Below are positions 44,723-54,284 of a stretch of 64,000 bases of DNA, in pieces. The notes under the pieces are model-generated. The model had not been told where the DNA came from, made no database searches, and saw nothing but the letters and a program-made list of their open reading frames with translations. The number at the start of each line of letters is the position of its first letter. The stretch's first letter is position 1. A program made the translations under genes and the position numbers. This DNA comes from Mesorhizobium qingshengii (lineage in GTDB: Bacteria; Pseudomonadota; Alphaproteobacteria; Rhizobiales; Rhizobiaceae), in the NCBI RefSeq assembly GCF_900103325.1, contig NZ_FMXM01000004.1, positions 248,001 to 312,000 of the forward strand, in the 5' to 3' direction.

Positions 44723-45583
44723 CTACGAGGCGCGATCCGCCTTCAGCACCGAGACCGCCGCCTCGCTGTTGTGGACATACTCGTTGGCGTCGGGCTGCTT
44801 CTGCACAAGCAGGATGAACAGCAAATCGGTCAGCGTCAGCTGCGCGTCGCGCGCGGTGATGGAGGAAGAGCGCGCGCGCTCCTCGTCGGCGACGGTGTAA
44901 AGGCGGATGTCGGCGACGCGGCTCAGCGGATTGTCATGCAGGCCGGTGACGGCGATCACCGTCGTGCCGCGCTTGCGGGCAAGCTCGGCGATGCGCAAGG
45001 TTTCGATGCTGGCGCCGGAATAGGAGAGTGCGAACAGCACGTCGCCGGGCCCGAGCGTCGAGACATTGGCCATCTGGATGTGGCTGTCGCTGTCATGCAG
45101 CACGTTGCGGCCGAGCTTCATCAGCTTGTAGGAGAAATCGCGGGCCACCAGCGAGGAGGCGCCGACACCGACCAGATGGATGCGGCGCGCGCCATCCAGC
45201 AGCTCCAGCGTCCTGGAGATGATGCGCTCGCTGTTGGCGGCCACCGTCTGCTGCATCGACAGAAGCTTGCTGCCGATCAGCTTCTTCAGGATGACCTGAT
45301 AGTTGTCGCCGACCTCGATCGAGCCGTGGATGACGCCGGCCGGCACCTGCCATTCCTGCGCCTTGGCTTCGCTGACCGCGAGCTTGAGTTCCTGATAGCT
45401 GGCATAGCCGAGCTTCTGGCTGAACTTGACGACACTCGACTGGCTGCGCCCGATCTCGGCCGCGAGAGCAGCCGTCGATAGCCGCAGCATCTGGTCGGGA
45501 TTGTCGACGATATACTGGCCGATCTCGCGATCGCCGGGCGCCATGCCATCGAGCTTCGCATTGATCCTGTTCAGAACAGACAC
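44723..45583 (-). CDS. murR: RpiR-family regulator with SIS domain, probable MurR
   Basis: A 286-residue regulator: N-terminal RpiR HTH (GDREIGQYIVDNPDQMLRLS, AALAAEIGRSQSSVVKFSQK) and a C-terminal SIS sugar-phosphate-binding domain (HLVGVGASSLVARDFSYKLM; DVLFALSYSGASIETLRIAE). GTG start at 45583 after GAGGGATTCCC. Divergent from murA-kinase. E. coli MurR is an RpiR-type repressor of murQ that binds MurNAc-6-phosphate; here a shared 15-bp palindrome before both murA and murQ supports the same role. The symbol is by analogy. Confidence 0.85.
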   Translation of the reverse strand: MSVLNRINAKLDGMAPGDREIGQYIVDNPDQMLRLSTAALAAEIGRSQSSVVKFSQKLGYASYQELKLAVSEAKAQEWQVPAGVIHGSIEVGDNYQVILKKLIGSKLLSMQQTVAANSERIISRTLELLDGARRIHLVGVGASSLVARDFSYKLMKLGRNVLHDSDSHIQMANVSTLGPGDVLFALSYSGASIETLRIAELARKRGTTVIAVTGLHDNPLSRVADIRLYTVADEERARSSSITARDAQLTLTDLLFILLVQKQPDANEYVHNSEAAVSVLKADRAS

Positions 45584-45637
45584 GGGAATCCCTCGCGTTT
45601 TTCAGGCCCGCAAGCCCCAGACGACCTGCCGGGTCAA

Positions 45638-45689
45638 GGAATGAATTATTCCAATTTCGATTGACAGCCAAGAACGCAGAATTAATTCT
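45638..45689 (+). promoter_or_regulatory. MurR operator 1 and murA promoter candidate
   Basis: The palindrome GGAATGAATTATTCC (45638-45652) is followed 8 bp later by TTGACA (45661-45666) and, at 17 bp spacing, AATTCT (45684-45689). A second perfect palindrome AGAATTAATTCT (45679-45690) covers the -10 position. The same operator pattern recurs before murQ. Confidence 0.7.
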
Positions 45690-45777
45690 CGACCTAGACC
45701 GGGCTAGGAACCGGAATTCGGAGCATTATCTCCGGAGCGAGACGCCGGCCCGGCGCTCATCACCAAGGTTTCAGCCC

Positions 45778-47034
45778 ATGGACAGATTGCGGATCGTCGG
45801 CGGACAAAGGCTGGAAGGCGCGGTGACGATATCCGGCGCCAAGAACGCCGCGCTGCCGCAGATAGCGGCGGCGCTGCTCAGCCCCTACCCGCTCGAACTG
45901 ACCAACCTGCCTGATGTGACCGACGTCGAGAACATGCTCGGCGTGATGCGGCTTCATGGCGCGGAGGTGACACGGTCGGCTCATGCCGCGACGATCGACA
46001 CCAGTGCCGCCGTTTCCAAGGAAACGTCCTACGACACGGTCAGAAAGATGCGAGCGACGGTGCTCGTTCTGGCGCCGCTGCTCGCCCGTTTCGGTCAGGC
46101 GCGGGTCTCGCTGCCGGGCGGCTGCGCGATCGGCGCGCGGCCGGTCGACATGCATGTGGCGGCGCTCGCGGCATTGGGCGCCAGGATCGCGATCGAGAAT
46201 GGCTCGATCGTCGCCTCGGCGCCGAACGGACTGACCGGCACACGTATCGTTTTGAGCTCGCCATCGGTCGGGGCAACGGAAACCGCGATGATGGCGGCGT
46301 CCGCGGCAAAGGGCGAAACCGAAATCCTGAACGCGGCGCGCGAGCCTGAAGTGGCGGACCTCGCCGCTTGCCTCAACGCCATGGGCGCGCACATCGAGGG
46401 CGCTGGCACGCACCGCATCCTGATTGCCGGCAGGACGAGCTGGCATGCGGCCAGGCATGACATCATTCCGGACCGGATCGAGGCCGGCACCTATGCCATC
46501 GCCGCGGCGATCACCGGTGGCCAGCTGGAACTGACCCATGCCCGGCTCGAGCACATGGCATCGGTGGTGCAGCTTCTCGAGGCCACCGGCGTCAGCGTCT
46601 GGCCCGGCGACCGCGGGCTCATCGTGTCGCGCGACCGGCCGCTCAGGGCCGTCGACGTCACGACGGAACCCTACCCGGGTTTTCCGACCGACCTCCAGGC
46701 GCAGTTCATGGCGCTGATGTGCTGTGCCGAGGGTGCATCGCTGTTGCGTGAAACCATCTTCGAGAACCGCTTCATGCATGTTCCCGAACTGATGCGGCTC
46801 GGCGCCAACATCAAGCTGCAGGGCACCATGGCGCTGGTGCGTGGCGGCGAGAAACTGCACGGCGCGCAGGTGATGGCCACCGATCTGCGCGCTTCGGTAT
46901 CTCTGGTGCTGGCGGCGCTGGTGTCCGAAGGCGAGACCATCATCAACCGCGTCTATCATCTCGACCGCGGCTATGAACAACTGGACCGCAAGCTCCGCCT
47001 GTGCGGCGCCGACATCGAGCGGCTGAGCGCATGA
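45778..47034 (+). CDS. murA: UDP-N-acetylglucosamine 1-carboxyvinyltransferase (MurA)
   Basis: Transfers enolpyruvate from PEP to UDP-GlcNAc, the first committed step of peptidoglycan synthesis. The 418-residue EPSP-synthase-like fold begins [20 protein letters not shown], followed by AKNAALP. Catalytic and fosfomycin-target Cys116 is in [16 protein letters not shown]; also [15 protein letters not shown] and [16 protein letters not shown] [23 protein letters not shown] 45778; overlaps the kinase gene by 4 bp. A biosynthetic enzyme inside a recycling operon is unusual: it may be a second copy that re-primes muropeptide synthesis, or the sole copy. The window cannot tell. Confidence 0.93.
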   Translation: MDRLRIVGGQRLEGAVTISGAKNAALPQIAAALLSPYPLELTNLPDVTDVENMLGVMRLHGAEVTRSAHAATIDTSAAVSKETSYDTVRKMRATVLVLAPLLARFGQARVSLPGGCAIGARPVDMHVAALAALGARIAIENGSIVASAPNGLTGTRIVLSSPSVGATETAMMAASAAKGETEILNAAREPEVADLAACLNAMGAHIEGAGTHRILIAGRTSWHAARHDIIPDRIEAGTYAIAAAITGGQLELTHARLEHMASVVQLLEATGVSVWPGDRGLIVSRDRPLRAVDVTTEPYPGFPTDLQAQFMALMCCAEGASLLRETIFENRFMHVPELMRLGANIKLQGTMALVRGGEKLHGAQVMATDLRASVSLVLAALVSEGETIINRVYHLDRGYEQLDRKLRLCGADIERLSA

Positions 47035-47915
47035 GCAGCAGCGCGGACCACTATTTTCTCGGCGTCGACGGCGGCGGCACCGGTTGCCGGGCCCGCATCG
47101 AGGATGCGAACGGAACCATACTGGGACAGGGCCTGTCGGGTCCGGCAACGACCCGGCTCGGCATCGACGCTGCCTGGGCCTCCATTGCGAAAGCTTTCGG
47201 CACGGCGATCGAGGAGGCAGGCTTTGGACCGGCGCAGAGCGCCAGAATCCGCGCCGGCATCGGTCTTGCCGGCATCGGCCGCAAGGGCGCGCTGGAAGCG
47301 TTGCGGGCGATCGCGCACCCGTTTGCCAGCATCGATTTCGTCAGCGACGGCGTCGGCGCCTGCCTTGGCGCGCATTCCGGTCTGGACGGCGCCATCGTCA
47401 TTGCCGGTACCGGCTCGATCGGCCTCGGCTTCGTCGAGGGGCGCGATCTGCGCGTCGGCGGCTACGGCTTTCCGATCTCCGACGAGGGCAGCGGCGCCGA
47501 TCTTGGACTGAAGGCCGTGCAACTGGCGTTGCGCGCCCATGACGGTCGGCACGAGCCGACCGCGCTGCTGGCAGAGGTGATGCAGCGCTTCGAAAGCGAC
47601 CCGATGGAAGCCGTCGCCTGGATGGATCGAGCCAGTGCCACCGACTACGCGGCCCTGGCGCCGATGGTAATGCGCCATGCCGACCAGGGCGATCCGGTCG
47701 GACGGCGCATCGTGCAAAGCGCGGCCGAGCAGATCGATACGCTGGTGCGGGTGCTGTTCGAAAAGGGCGCGCCGCGCGTGACCCTGCTGGGCGGACTGTC
47801 CAGCCCGATCGAGCCCTGGCTTTCCCCCGATGTCCGGCGCCGGCTGAAGCCCGCTGACGGCGATGCCGTGTCGGGAGCGATCATCCTTGCCAAGAGATCC
47901 CTCGGCGGGCGATAG
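47031..47915 (+). CDS. BadF/BadG-family amino-sugar kinase (GlcNAc/MurNAc kinase-like)
   Basis: ASKHA-superfamily kinase of 294 residues: FLGVDGGGTGCRARIEDANG (phosphate 1), DFVSDGVGACLGAHSGLDGA, IVIAGTGSIGLGFVEG (phosphate 2), GYGFPISDEGSGADLGLKAV and RVTLLGGLSSPIEPW (adenosine). Members phosphorylate N-acetylglucosamine, and MurK of Clostridium phosphorylates both MurNAc and GlcNAc. Coupled to murA by ATGA overlap. In this island it would supply GlcNAc-6-phosphate or MurNAc-6-phosphate to the pathway; which sugar is preferred cannot be read. Confidence 0.85.
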   Translation: MSSSADHYFLGVDGGGTGCRARIEDANGTILGQGLSGPATTRLGIDAAWASIAKAFGTAIEEAGFGPAQSARIRAGIGLAGIGRKGALEALRAIAHPFASIDFVSDGVGACLGAHSGLDGAIVIAGTGSIGLGFVEGRDLRVGGYGFPISDEGSGADLGLKAVQLALRAHDGRHEPTALLAEVMQRFESDPMEAVAWMDRASATDYAALAPMVMRHADQGDPVGRRIVQSAAEQIDTLVRVLFEKGAPRVTLLGGLSSPIEPWLSPDVRRRLKPADGDAVSGAIILAKRSLGGR

Positions 47916-47931
47916 CGCCTTGCCCCAGGAA

Positions 47932-47961
47932 GGAATAATATATTCCATATTCCTGTTGACG
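47932..47961 (+). promoter_or_regulatory. MurR operator 2 and murQ -35 box
   Basis: GGAATAATATATTCC (47932-47946) has the same GGAAT-N5-ATTCC layout as operator 1, and an extra ATATTCC half site follows. TTGACG (47956-47961) lies 9 bp downstream, mirroring the 8-bp spacing at murA. Confidence 0.7.
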
Positions 47962-48095
47962 ATACGAATATTCAATTCTAAGAAGTTAACAAAAGAAAAC
48001 AGGGCGGCAACCATGGACCCACGGTCCGTGCGCAGCGGTGCCGGTACGAGCCATGCTCGCCACCGCCTGGGCCGCATGATTTTTGAAAGCAAGCG

Positions 48096-49022
48096 ATGAC
48101 CGAGCACGGGTTGATGTCTGAGCTGGACCGGCTGGTTTCCGAGGGCCGAAACCCAAGGACGATGGACATCGACTTGCTGCCGACCATTGACGTCCTGCGC
48201 AAGATCAATGACGAGGACAGGGCCGTCCCGGCGGCTGTCGAAAAGGTTCTACCCGACATCGCTGCCGCGGTGGACCGGATCGTGCTTGCCTTCCAGAAAG
48301 GTGCGCGGCTTGTCTATATGGGCGCCGGCACCAGCGGCCGGCTTGGGGTGCTCGACGCTTCGGAATGCCCGCCCACCTTCGGCGTGCCGGAAGACATGGT
48401 CGTCGGCCTTATCGCCGGTGGTCCCGACGCGCTGGTGCGGTCGACGGAAGGCGCCGAGGATGATCCGAAAATGGGCGCCAAGGCATTGCAGGAGATCGGG
48501 CTCACCGCCGACGACGTCGTGGTCGGCATCGCGGTCAGCGGGCGCACGCCTTACGTCATCGGCGGATTGAACTATGCCAGGCAGGTGGGCGCAACGACGG
48601 TCGCCCTGTCCTGCAATCCGGCGTCGACCATTGCCGGTATCGCCGACATAGCCATCTCGCCGGTTGTCGGCCCGGAAGTGCTCACCGGCTCGACCCGGCT
48701 GAAGTCGGGAACGGCGCAGAAGCTGGTGCTCAACATGCTGACCACCGCCAGCATGATCCGCATCGGCAAGAGCTACCAGAACCTGATGGTGGATCTCAAC
48801 CCGTCGAACAAGAAGCTGGTGGCCCGGGCGATCCGGATCGTCATGCAGACGACCGGCTGCGCGGCGCAACAGGCAAAACAGGTGCTCGCCCAGACCGGCA
48901 ATGACGTGAAACTGGCGATCCTGGTGACGATCACCGGCATGGGCGTCGAGGAGGCGCGCGTAGCTCTTGGCAAGGCCGGAGGCTTCCTGCGAAAGGCAAT
49001 CAGCGACGTTACGGCGGCATGA
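48096..49022 (+). CDS. murQ: N-acetylmuramic acid 6-phosphate etherase
   Basis: Cleaves the lactyl ether of MurNAc-6-phosphate to give GlcNAc-6-phosphate and D-lactate. The 308-residue product has an SIS domain with [20 protein letters not shown] (catalytic Glu in ASECPPTFG), [38 protein letters not shown], and [20 protein letters not shown] with [15 protein letters not shown], all hallmark MurQ motifs. Its own operator lies 150 bp upstream. NagA/NagB for the next steps are not in the window. Confidence 0.96.
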   Translation: MTEHGLMSELDRLVSEGRNPRTMDIDLLPTIDVLRKINDEDRAVPAAVEKVLPDIAAAVDRIVLAFQKGARLVYMGAGTSGRLGVLDASECPPTFGVPEDMVVGLIAGGPDALVRSTEGAEDDPKMGAKALQEIGLTADDVVVGIAVSGRTPYVIGGLNYARQVGATTVALSCNPASTIAGIADIAISPVVGPEVLTGSTRLKSGTAQKLVLNMLTTASMIRIGKSYQNLMVDLNPSNKKLVARAIRIVMQTTGCAAQQAKQVLAQTGNDVKLAILVTITGMGVEEARVALGKAGGFLRKAISDVTAA

Positions 49023-49023
49023 G

Positions 49024-49067
49024 GCCGCTTGAGACAAGACGGCATGTGCCGCTTGAGACAAGACGGC
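49024..49067 (+). repeat. 20-bp tandem direct repeat after murQ
   Basis: GCCGCTTGAGACAAGACGGC occurs at 49024-49043 and identically at 49048-49067 (24-bp period). Each copy is itself a weak hairpin (GCCG...CGGC). It begins 2 bp after the murQ stop and lies in the murQ-to-binding-protein gap. Confidence 0.75.
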
Positions 49068-49160
49068 GTCAAGCCGCATAGACTGGGCCGATACTCCAAA
49101 GCATGGAAGCGGTCGGCAGAAACTGCAAGGCATCAAGTTCAATCACAATGGGAGACGAAA

Positions 49161-50675
49161 ATGATCCACCTCACAAGAAAGCTGCTGTCAGGCATCACGC
49201 TGGCGGCGATGCTCGGCATCGCGACGGTTTCGACGCAGGCGGCAACGCTGCACATGGCCTGGTCGCAGGACGCCACAGGACTTGACCCGCACAAGCAGAC
49301 CGCCTTTTCGTCGCTGCGGCTGCTGGAACTGATCTATGAGCCGCTGGTGCGGGTCGACGCCAGCCTGCAGATCATCCCCGCCATCGCCACATCCTGGGAG
49401 TTTTCCAAGGACGGCAAGGCGCTGACCTTCAAGCTCGATCCCAAGGCGAAATTCCAGGACGGCACCGCTGTGACCTCGGCCGACGTCAAGGCATCGTTCG
49501 AGCGCATTCTCGACGAGAAGACGGGCGCGGCCGCCCGCGCCAACTTCCTGTCGATCGCCAGCATCGACACGCCGGATGCGGCGACCGTCGTGTTTCATCT
49601 GTCGCAGCCCGACGTGCCGATCCTGACGGCGATGAGCGACGTCAACGCGGCCATCGTTCCGGCAAGCGAAATCAAGGCCGGCTCGATCGGCACCAAGGCG
49701 GTCGGCTCGGGTCCGTTCAAGCTCGACAAATGGGACCCCAACGCCAAGGAAGTCCTGAGCGCCAACAAGGATTGGGCTGGCGGCGCGACGGGCGTCGACG
49801 GCATCGAGATCAGCGTGCTGCCGGACGAAGCGGCGATCCTGGCCGCCATGCGTACCAAGCAGATCGATTTCGCGCTGCTCAACGACCCGCTCGTCGCCAC
49901 GCTGGTGCCGAAGGAACCCAGCCTGCAGTTGAACCGCGAGCCGGTCTTGTCCTATCACGTGCTGCAGCTCAATCCGTCGCGCAAGCCGATGACCGAGCTC
50001 AAGGTGCGCCAGGCGATCTCTTGCGCCATCGACCGGCAAGAGGTGCTGGACACCGCTTCGCTCGGCGAAGGCAAGGTCACCGGACCGCTGACCATTCCGG
50101 CTATGGCGACCGATCCGAGCCAGCTGTTCTGCTACAAGCGCGACGTCGAAAAAGCCAAGAAGCTGATGGCCGAGGCCGGCTTTGCCGACGGCTTTTCGGC
50201 GACCGTGATCGGCGCCACCGGCGAGCCGCCGACGGCGGCGGCGGAAGCCCAGGTCATCCAGTCGCAGCTCGCTGAAATCGGCGTCAAGCTGGACATCAAG
50301 ATGATGGAGCTCAACGTCTATGTCGACGCCTGGCTGAAGGGCGATTTCGACATGGCGATCGCCTTGAATGGCGGCCGGGCCGACCCCTACACCATGTACA
50401 ATCGCTATTGGACCAAGGCCGGCAATCTGCAGAAGGTGGCGAACTACATCGACGACACGCTCGACAGCCTGATGCAGAAAGGCCGCGCCGAGACCGACCC
50501 GGCGAAACGCAAGGTGATCTTCGCCGAGTTCGAGAAACACCTCGCCGAGGTGTCGCCGTGGATCTGGCTCTACACCTCGTACAGCTACACGGCCCAGCAG
50601 AAGAACATTGCGGGGTTCGTACCGACGCCGACCGGCACGCTGTTCAGCCTGAGCAAGGTTACCATTCAGCAGTAG
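49161..50675 (+). CDS. Oligopeptide/muropeptide ABC transporter, substrate-binding protein
   Basis: Periplasmic SBP of the DppA/OppA/SBP_bac_5 family, 504 residues. Signal peptide MIHLTRKLLSGITLAAMLGI, cleaved near TQAATLHMA. Mature motifs: ATGLDPHKQTAFSSLRLLEL, YEPLVRVD, LTFKLDPKAKFQDGTAVTSA (family signature) and SAIDRQEV-like SCAIDRQEVLDTA. ATG 49161 follows GGGAGACGAAA. It heads a four-gene importer located between murQ and anmK. That position makes muropeptides or anhydro-muropeptides the leading ligand, by analogy to YejA/MppA-type proteins; this is inference. Confidence 0.92.
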   Translation: MIHLTRKLLSGITLAAMLGIATVSTQAATLHMAWSQDATGLDPHKQTAFSSLRLLELIYEPLVRVDASLQIIPAIATSWEFSKDGKALTFKLDPKAKFQDGTAVTSADVKASFERILDEKTGAAARANFLSIASIDTPDAATVVFHLSQPDVPILTAMSDVNAAIVPASEIKAGSIGTKAVGSGPFKLDKWDPNAKEVLSANKDWAGGATGVDGIEISVLPDEAAILAAMRTKQIDFALLNDPLVATLVPKEPSLQLNREPVLSYHVLQLNPSRKPMTELKVRQAISCAIDRQEVLDTASLGEGKVTGPLTIPAMATDPSQLFCYKRDVEKAKKLMAEAGFADGFSATVIGATGEPPTAAAEAQVIQSQLAEIGVKLDIKMMELNVYVDAWLKGDFDMAIALNGGRADPYTMYNRYWTKAGNLQKVANYIDDTLDSLMQKGRAETDPAKRKVIFAEFEKHLAEVSPWIWLYTSYSYTAQQKNIAGFVPTPTGTLFSLSKVTIQQ

Positions 50676-50709
50676 CCGCCGCTGGCATTGGACGAGAGGA
50701 CTTCTTCGC

Positions 50710-51669
50710 GTGAACTATCTGATGCGACGACTGACGGCGTTTCCTCTCGTCCTGCTTGGCGTGTCCATCCTGGTCTTCGTTGCGATCCGGATGGTGCCAG
50801 GCGATTCGATCACGGCGATGCTGGGCACCGAGGCCGGGCTGCTGACCCCGGCACAACGTGACTCGCTTGCCGCCTATTTCGGCATCGACCAGCCCTGGTT
50901 CGTCCAGTACTGGCGCTGGATAGGCGGCATCCTGCACGGCAACCTCGGCATCTCGGTCACCTATGGCAGGCCGGTGCTCGACGTCATCCTCGAGCACTTC
51001 CCACTGACACTCGAACTGGCAGTGCTGTCGATGATCATCGCGCTCATCGTCGGCTTGCCGGCCGGGATCTTTGCCGCCACGCACAATGAGAAACCGTCCG
51101 ACCTCGGTGTGCGCATCGTCGCCATGGTCGGCCAGTCGACGCCAAGCTTCGTGCTCGGCCTGCTGATCATCTACACGTTGTCGGCCGGCTTTGGCGTGCT
51201 GCCGGCGATGGGCGAGTTCGCGCCGCTCTGGCAAGATCCGTTGCGCAATCTCAGCCAGCTGATCCTGCCTGCCATCACGCTCGGCTTTGCCTTCGCCGCG
51301 TCGGTCACCCGCATATCGCGCTCGGCCATGCTCGACGTGTTGAGCGACGACTATGTCCGCACCGCGCGCAGCAAGGGTGCATCGGCGCGCAGCGTCATCT
51401 GGCGGCATGCCCTGCCCAATGCGCTGATCCCGGTCGTGACGCTGAGCGGCATCGAATTCGGCTATCTGCTGGGTGGCGCCGTCATCGTCGAGCAGATCTA
51501 CGCGCTGCCAGGCCTCGGCCGCATGGTGCTGGATGCGATCCAGCAGCGCGACTACGCGCTGGTGCAGGGAAGCGTGCTGTTCATCGCCCTCAACTTCATG
51601 ATCGTCAATCTCCTGGTCGACCTCGCCTATGTCGCGCTCGATCCGCGCATCCGGCTCGGAGAACAATGA
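50710..51669 (+). CDS. Oligopeptide-type ABC transporter, permease 1 (DppB-like)
   Basis: A 319-residue permease with about six membrane segments: MRRLTAFPLVLLGVSILVFV first, FGIDQPWFVQYWRWIGGILH, then the coupling motif DYVRTARSKGASARSVIWRH followed by ALPNALIPVV. GTG start at 50710. 34 bp after the binding protein, 4-bp overlap with the next permease. Confidence 0.94.
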   Translation: MNYLMRRLTAFPLVLLGVSILVFVAIRMVPGDSITAMLGTEAGLLTPAQRDSLAAYFGIDQPWFVQYWRWIGGILHGNLGISVTYGRPVLDVILEHFPLTLELAVLSMIIALIVGLPAGIFAATHNEKPSDLGVRIVAMVGQSTPSFVLGLLIIYTLSAGFGVLPAMGEFAPLWQDPLRNLSQLILPAITLGFAFAASVTRISRSAMLDVLSDDYVRTARSKGASARSVIWRHALPNALIPVVTLSGIEFGYLLGGAVIVEQIYALPGLGRMVLDAIQQRDYALVQGSVLFIALNFMIVNLLVDLAYVALDPRIRLGEQ

Positions 51670-52508
51670 TGCGCATCCTGCGAGCCATCTTCGGACATGG
51701 CAGTGGCCGCATCGGCGGCGTCATCGTCGGCGTCTATCTGCTGATCGCCGTCCTCGGCATGCTGGGGCTGACGCCGCACAATCCCATCACGCAATACCGG
51801 ATCGACCGGCTGCATGCGCCCAACGGCGCCTACTGGATGGGCACGGACCTGTTCGGCCGCGACGTGGCCAGCCGGCTGATGGCGGGCGTCGGCCAGTCCT
51901 TCACGGTTGCCTTCTTCTCGGTGGCCTTCGCGACCCTCGCTGGCACCGTGCTGGGGCTGGCCGCCGCCTGGCTCGGGCGCCGCTGGGACGGTGTGCTGAT
52001 GCGGCTCATGGATGTGCTGCTGGCCTTTCCGGCAATCCTGCTGGCACTGCTCATCGTCACCGTCGCCGGGCCGGGAACGTGGACCAGCGTCGTCGCCATC
52101 GGCATCGTCTACACGCCGATCTTCACCCGCGTGGTGCGCGGCCCTGCCCTTTCGCTCAAGGCGCGCGAATTCGTCGACGCCGCGCGCACTTTCGGCAGCA
52201 GTTCGAGCTATATCGTCACGCGGCATCTGCTGCTCAACCTGGTGGCGCCATTGACCGTGCAGGTAACGCTGGCACTGGCCTGGGCGCTGCTGACGGAAGC
52301 AGGCCTGAGTTTTCTGGGGCTGGGCACACAGCCGCCCGCCGCCTCGCTCGGCCTGATGCTGAGCGACAGCCGCAACCTGATGGAGACAGCACCCTGGCTG
52401 ATGATCTTTCCGGGCCTGGCAATCATGATCAGCATCCTCGGCTTCAACCTGCTGGGTGACGCCTTGCGCGATATCCTTGACCCGAAGATGCGGAGGGCGC
52501 CGGCATGA
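51666..52508 (+). CDS. Oligopeptide-type ABC transporter, permease 2 (DppC-like)
   Basis: A 280-residue inner-membrane permease: HAPNGAYWMGTDLFGRDVAS is the DppC-family hallmark near the N-terminus, and the coupling motif is REFVDAARTFGSSSSYIVTR, HLLLNLVAPLTVQV. ATG overlaps the preceding stop by 4 bp, and its end overlaps the ATPase start by 4 bp, so the three are co-translated. Confidence 0.94.
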   Translation: MMRILRAIFGHGSGRIGGVIVGVYLLIAVLGMLGLTPHNPITQYRIDRLHAPNGAYWMGTDLFGRDVASRLMAGVGQSFTVAFFSVAFATLAGTVLGLAAAWLGRRWDGVLMRLMDVLLAFPAILLALLIVTVAGPGTWTSVVAIGIVYTPIFTRVVRGPALSLKAREFVDAARTFGSSSSYIVTRHLLLNLVAPLTVQVTLALAWALLTEAGLSFLGLGTQPPAASLGLMLSDSRNLMETAPWLMIFPGLAIMISILGFNLLGDALRDILDPKMRRAPA

Positions 52509-54253
52509 TCCCGCTTCTCTCCGTCCGCGACCTGCGCGTCGGCTTCGGCCGCGATCCGCAAGCCAATGAGGTGGTGCGCGGCGTCAGCTTCGATCTGGCC
52601 GACGGCGAAACATTGGCGATCGTCGGCGAAAGCGGTTCCGGAAAATCGGTCACCGCGCTGTCGATCAATCGTCTCATCGATTTCGGCGGCGGCCGCATCA
52701 CCGGCGGCGCGATGAAGCTGAAACGGGCCGACGGCGGCATCTTCGACCTGATGACCGCGACTGAGCCACAACTGACCGGCATTCGCGGCGCCGAGATCGG
52801 CATGATCTTCCAGGAGCCGATGACCTCGCTCAATCCGGTGCTGACCATCGGCACGCAGATCGAGGAATCGTTCCGGCTGCACCGCGGCCTGACCGGCAGG
52901 CAGGCCACGGCGGCGGCCAAGGATGCGCTCGACCGCGTGCGTATACCCGATGCCGCGCGGCGGCTGAAATACACGCCCAACCAGCTGTCAGGCGGCATGC
53001 TGCAGCGGGTGATGATCGCCATCGCGTTGGCCTGCAATCCGCGCCTGCTCATCGCCGACGAGCCGACGACGGCGCTCGACGTGACGGTGCAGGCGCAGAT
53101 CATGGCGCTGCTTGCGGAGTTGAAGCGGGAAACCCGCATGTCGATGATCTTCATCACGCACGACATCGGCCTGGTTGCCGGTATCGCCGACAAGGTGATG
53201 GTGATGCAGAGCGGAAAGGCTGTCGAACAGGGCGAGTTGAACCAGATCCTCGACAATCCGCAGCATCCCTACACGCAGCACCTGCTGCATGCCGTGCCGC
53301 ATTTTGCCAACGGCCGCGCGACGCGCGTTGACGGACAGCGTGACAAGGGCGCAAGCACGGAACCAGCCTTGAAGGTCGATGGTCTGGTGGTGCGGTTTCC
53401 GCTCAAGAGCAGTTTCTTCAGCCGCGCCACGGGCGCGGTGCATGCCGTCGACGGCGTCGACTTCGACCTGATGCCAGGCGAGACGCTGGCCATCGTCGGT
53501 GAGAGCGGCTCGGGCAAGTCGACCACCGCCCGCGCGGTGCTGGGGCTGGTGCGATCGACGCGCGGCAGCTTCACGGTCGGTGCTCGAAAGGCTTCGGCGG
53601 CGCAAAGCGCCCTGCCCGTTCAAATGGTGTTCCAGAACCCCTATGCCTCACTCAACCCGAGGCTCACGATCGAGAGCATTCTGGCCGAGCCGGTGATCGC
53701 TACCGGCGGCCGGGTGGATGCCGGGACGCGGGCGAGGATGGCAAGCCTGCTCGAACGCGTCGGCCTGCCAAGGAACAGCCTGGAACGCTATCCGCACGAG
53801 TTCTCCGGCGGCCAGCGGCAAAGGCTGTGCATCGCGCGGGCGCTTATGCTCAACCCATCCGTCGTTGTTCTGGATGAAGCGGTTTCGGCGCTCGATGTGT
53901 CGGTGCAGGCCAAGGTGCTGGAGCTTCTGGTCGACCTGCAGCGCGAGTTCGGGCTGGCCTATCTGTTCATCTCGCACGATATGGCTGTCGTCGAGCGGAT
54001 CGCCCACCGGATCGCCGTCATCTATGCCGGCCAGATCGTCGAAATCGGCGACGCGACCTCGGTGCTGGCGAAGCCGAAGCATTCCTATACGAAAAAACTT
54101 ATTGCCGCCGTTCCGACCATCGACCGTCGCCATGAGCATTTCGAGCTCGACACGCGCCAGGTTCCCTCGCTAGTGCGCCCGCAGGGATTTGAGCCGGATG
54201 CGGCCAGATGGGAGCAGTTTGGCAGCGATCATATGGCGAGGGTGGAAGGTTGA
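52505..54253 (+). CDS. Oligopeptide-type ABC transporter, fused DppD-DppF ATPase
   Basis: A 582-residue ATPase with two nucleotide-binding domains in one chain. Half 1: GESGSGKS, LSGGMLQRVMIAIALACNPR, LLIADEPTTALD, FITHD. Half 2 (from about residue 295): GESGSGKSTTARAVLGLV, FSGGQRQRLCIARALMLNPS, VVLDEAVSALD (DEA instead of DEP), FISHDMAVVERIAHRIAVIY. The fused form is common in alphaproteobacteria. Both halves keep catalytic residues. A palindromic mosaic element follows directly. Confidence 0.94.
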   Translation: MIPLLSVRDLRVGFGRDPQANEVVRGVSFDLADGETLAIVGESGSGKSVTALSINRLIDFGGGRITGGAMKLKRADGGIFDLMTATEPQLTGIRGAEIGMIFQEPMTSLNPVLTIGTQIEESFRLHRGLTGRQATAAAKDALDRVRIPDAARRLKYTPNQLSGGMLQRVMIAIALACNPRLLIADEPTTALDVTVQAQIMALLAELKRETRMSMIFITHDIGLVAGIADKVMVMQSGKAVEQGELNQILDNPQHPYTQHLLHAVPHFANGRATRVDGQRDKGASTEPALKVDGLVVRFPLKSSFFSRATGAVHAVDGVDFDLMPGETLAIVGESGSGKSTTARAVLGLVRSTRGSFTVGARKASAAQSALPVQMVFQNPYASLNPRLTIESILAEPVIATGGRVDAGTRARMASLLERVGLPRNSLERYPHEFSGGQRQRLCIARALMLNPSVVVLDEAVSALDVSVQAKVLELLVDLQREFGLAYLFISHDMAVVERIAHRIAVIYAGQIVEIGDATSVLAKPKHSYTKKLIAAVPTIDRRHEHFELDTRQVPSLVRPQGFEPDAARWEQFGSDHMARVEG

Positions 54254-54284
54254 TAGCCCTGGGATATCCGAGGTTGGCGGGACA

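Noticed and set aside
49024..49067. CRISPR-like repeat pair
   Set aside because: Only two copies with a 4-bp gap, no spacers of normal length and no cas genes.
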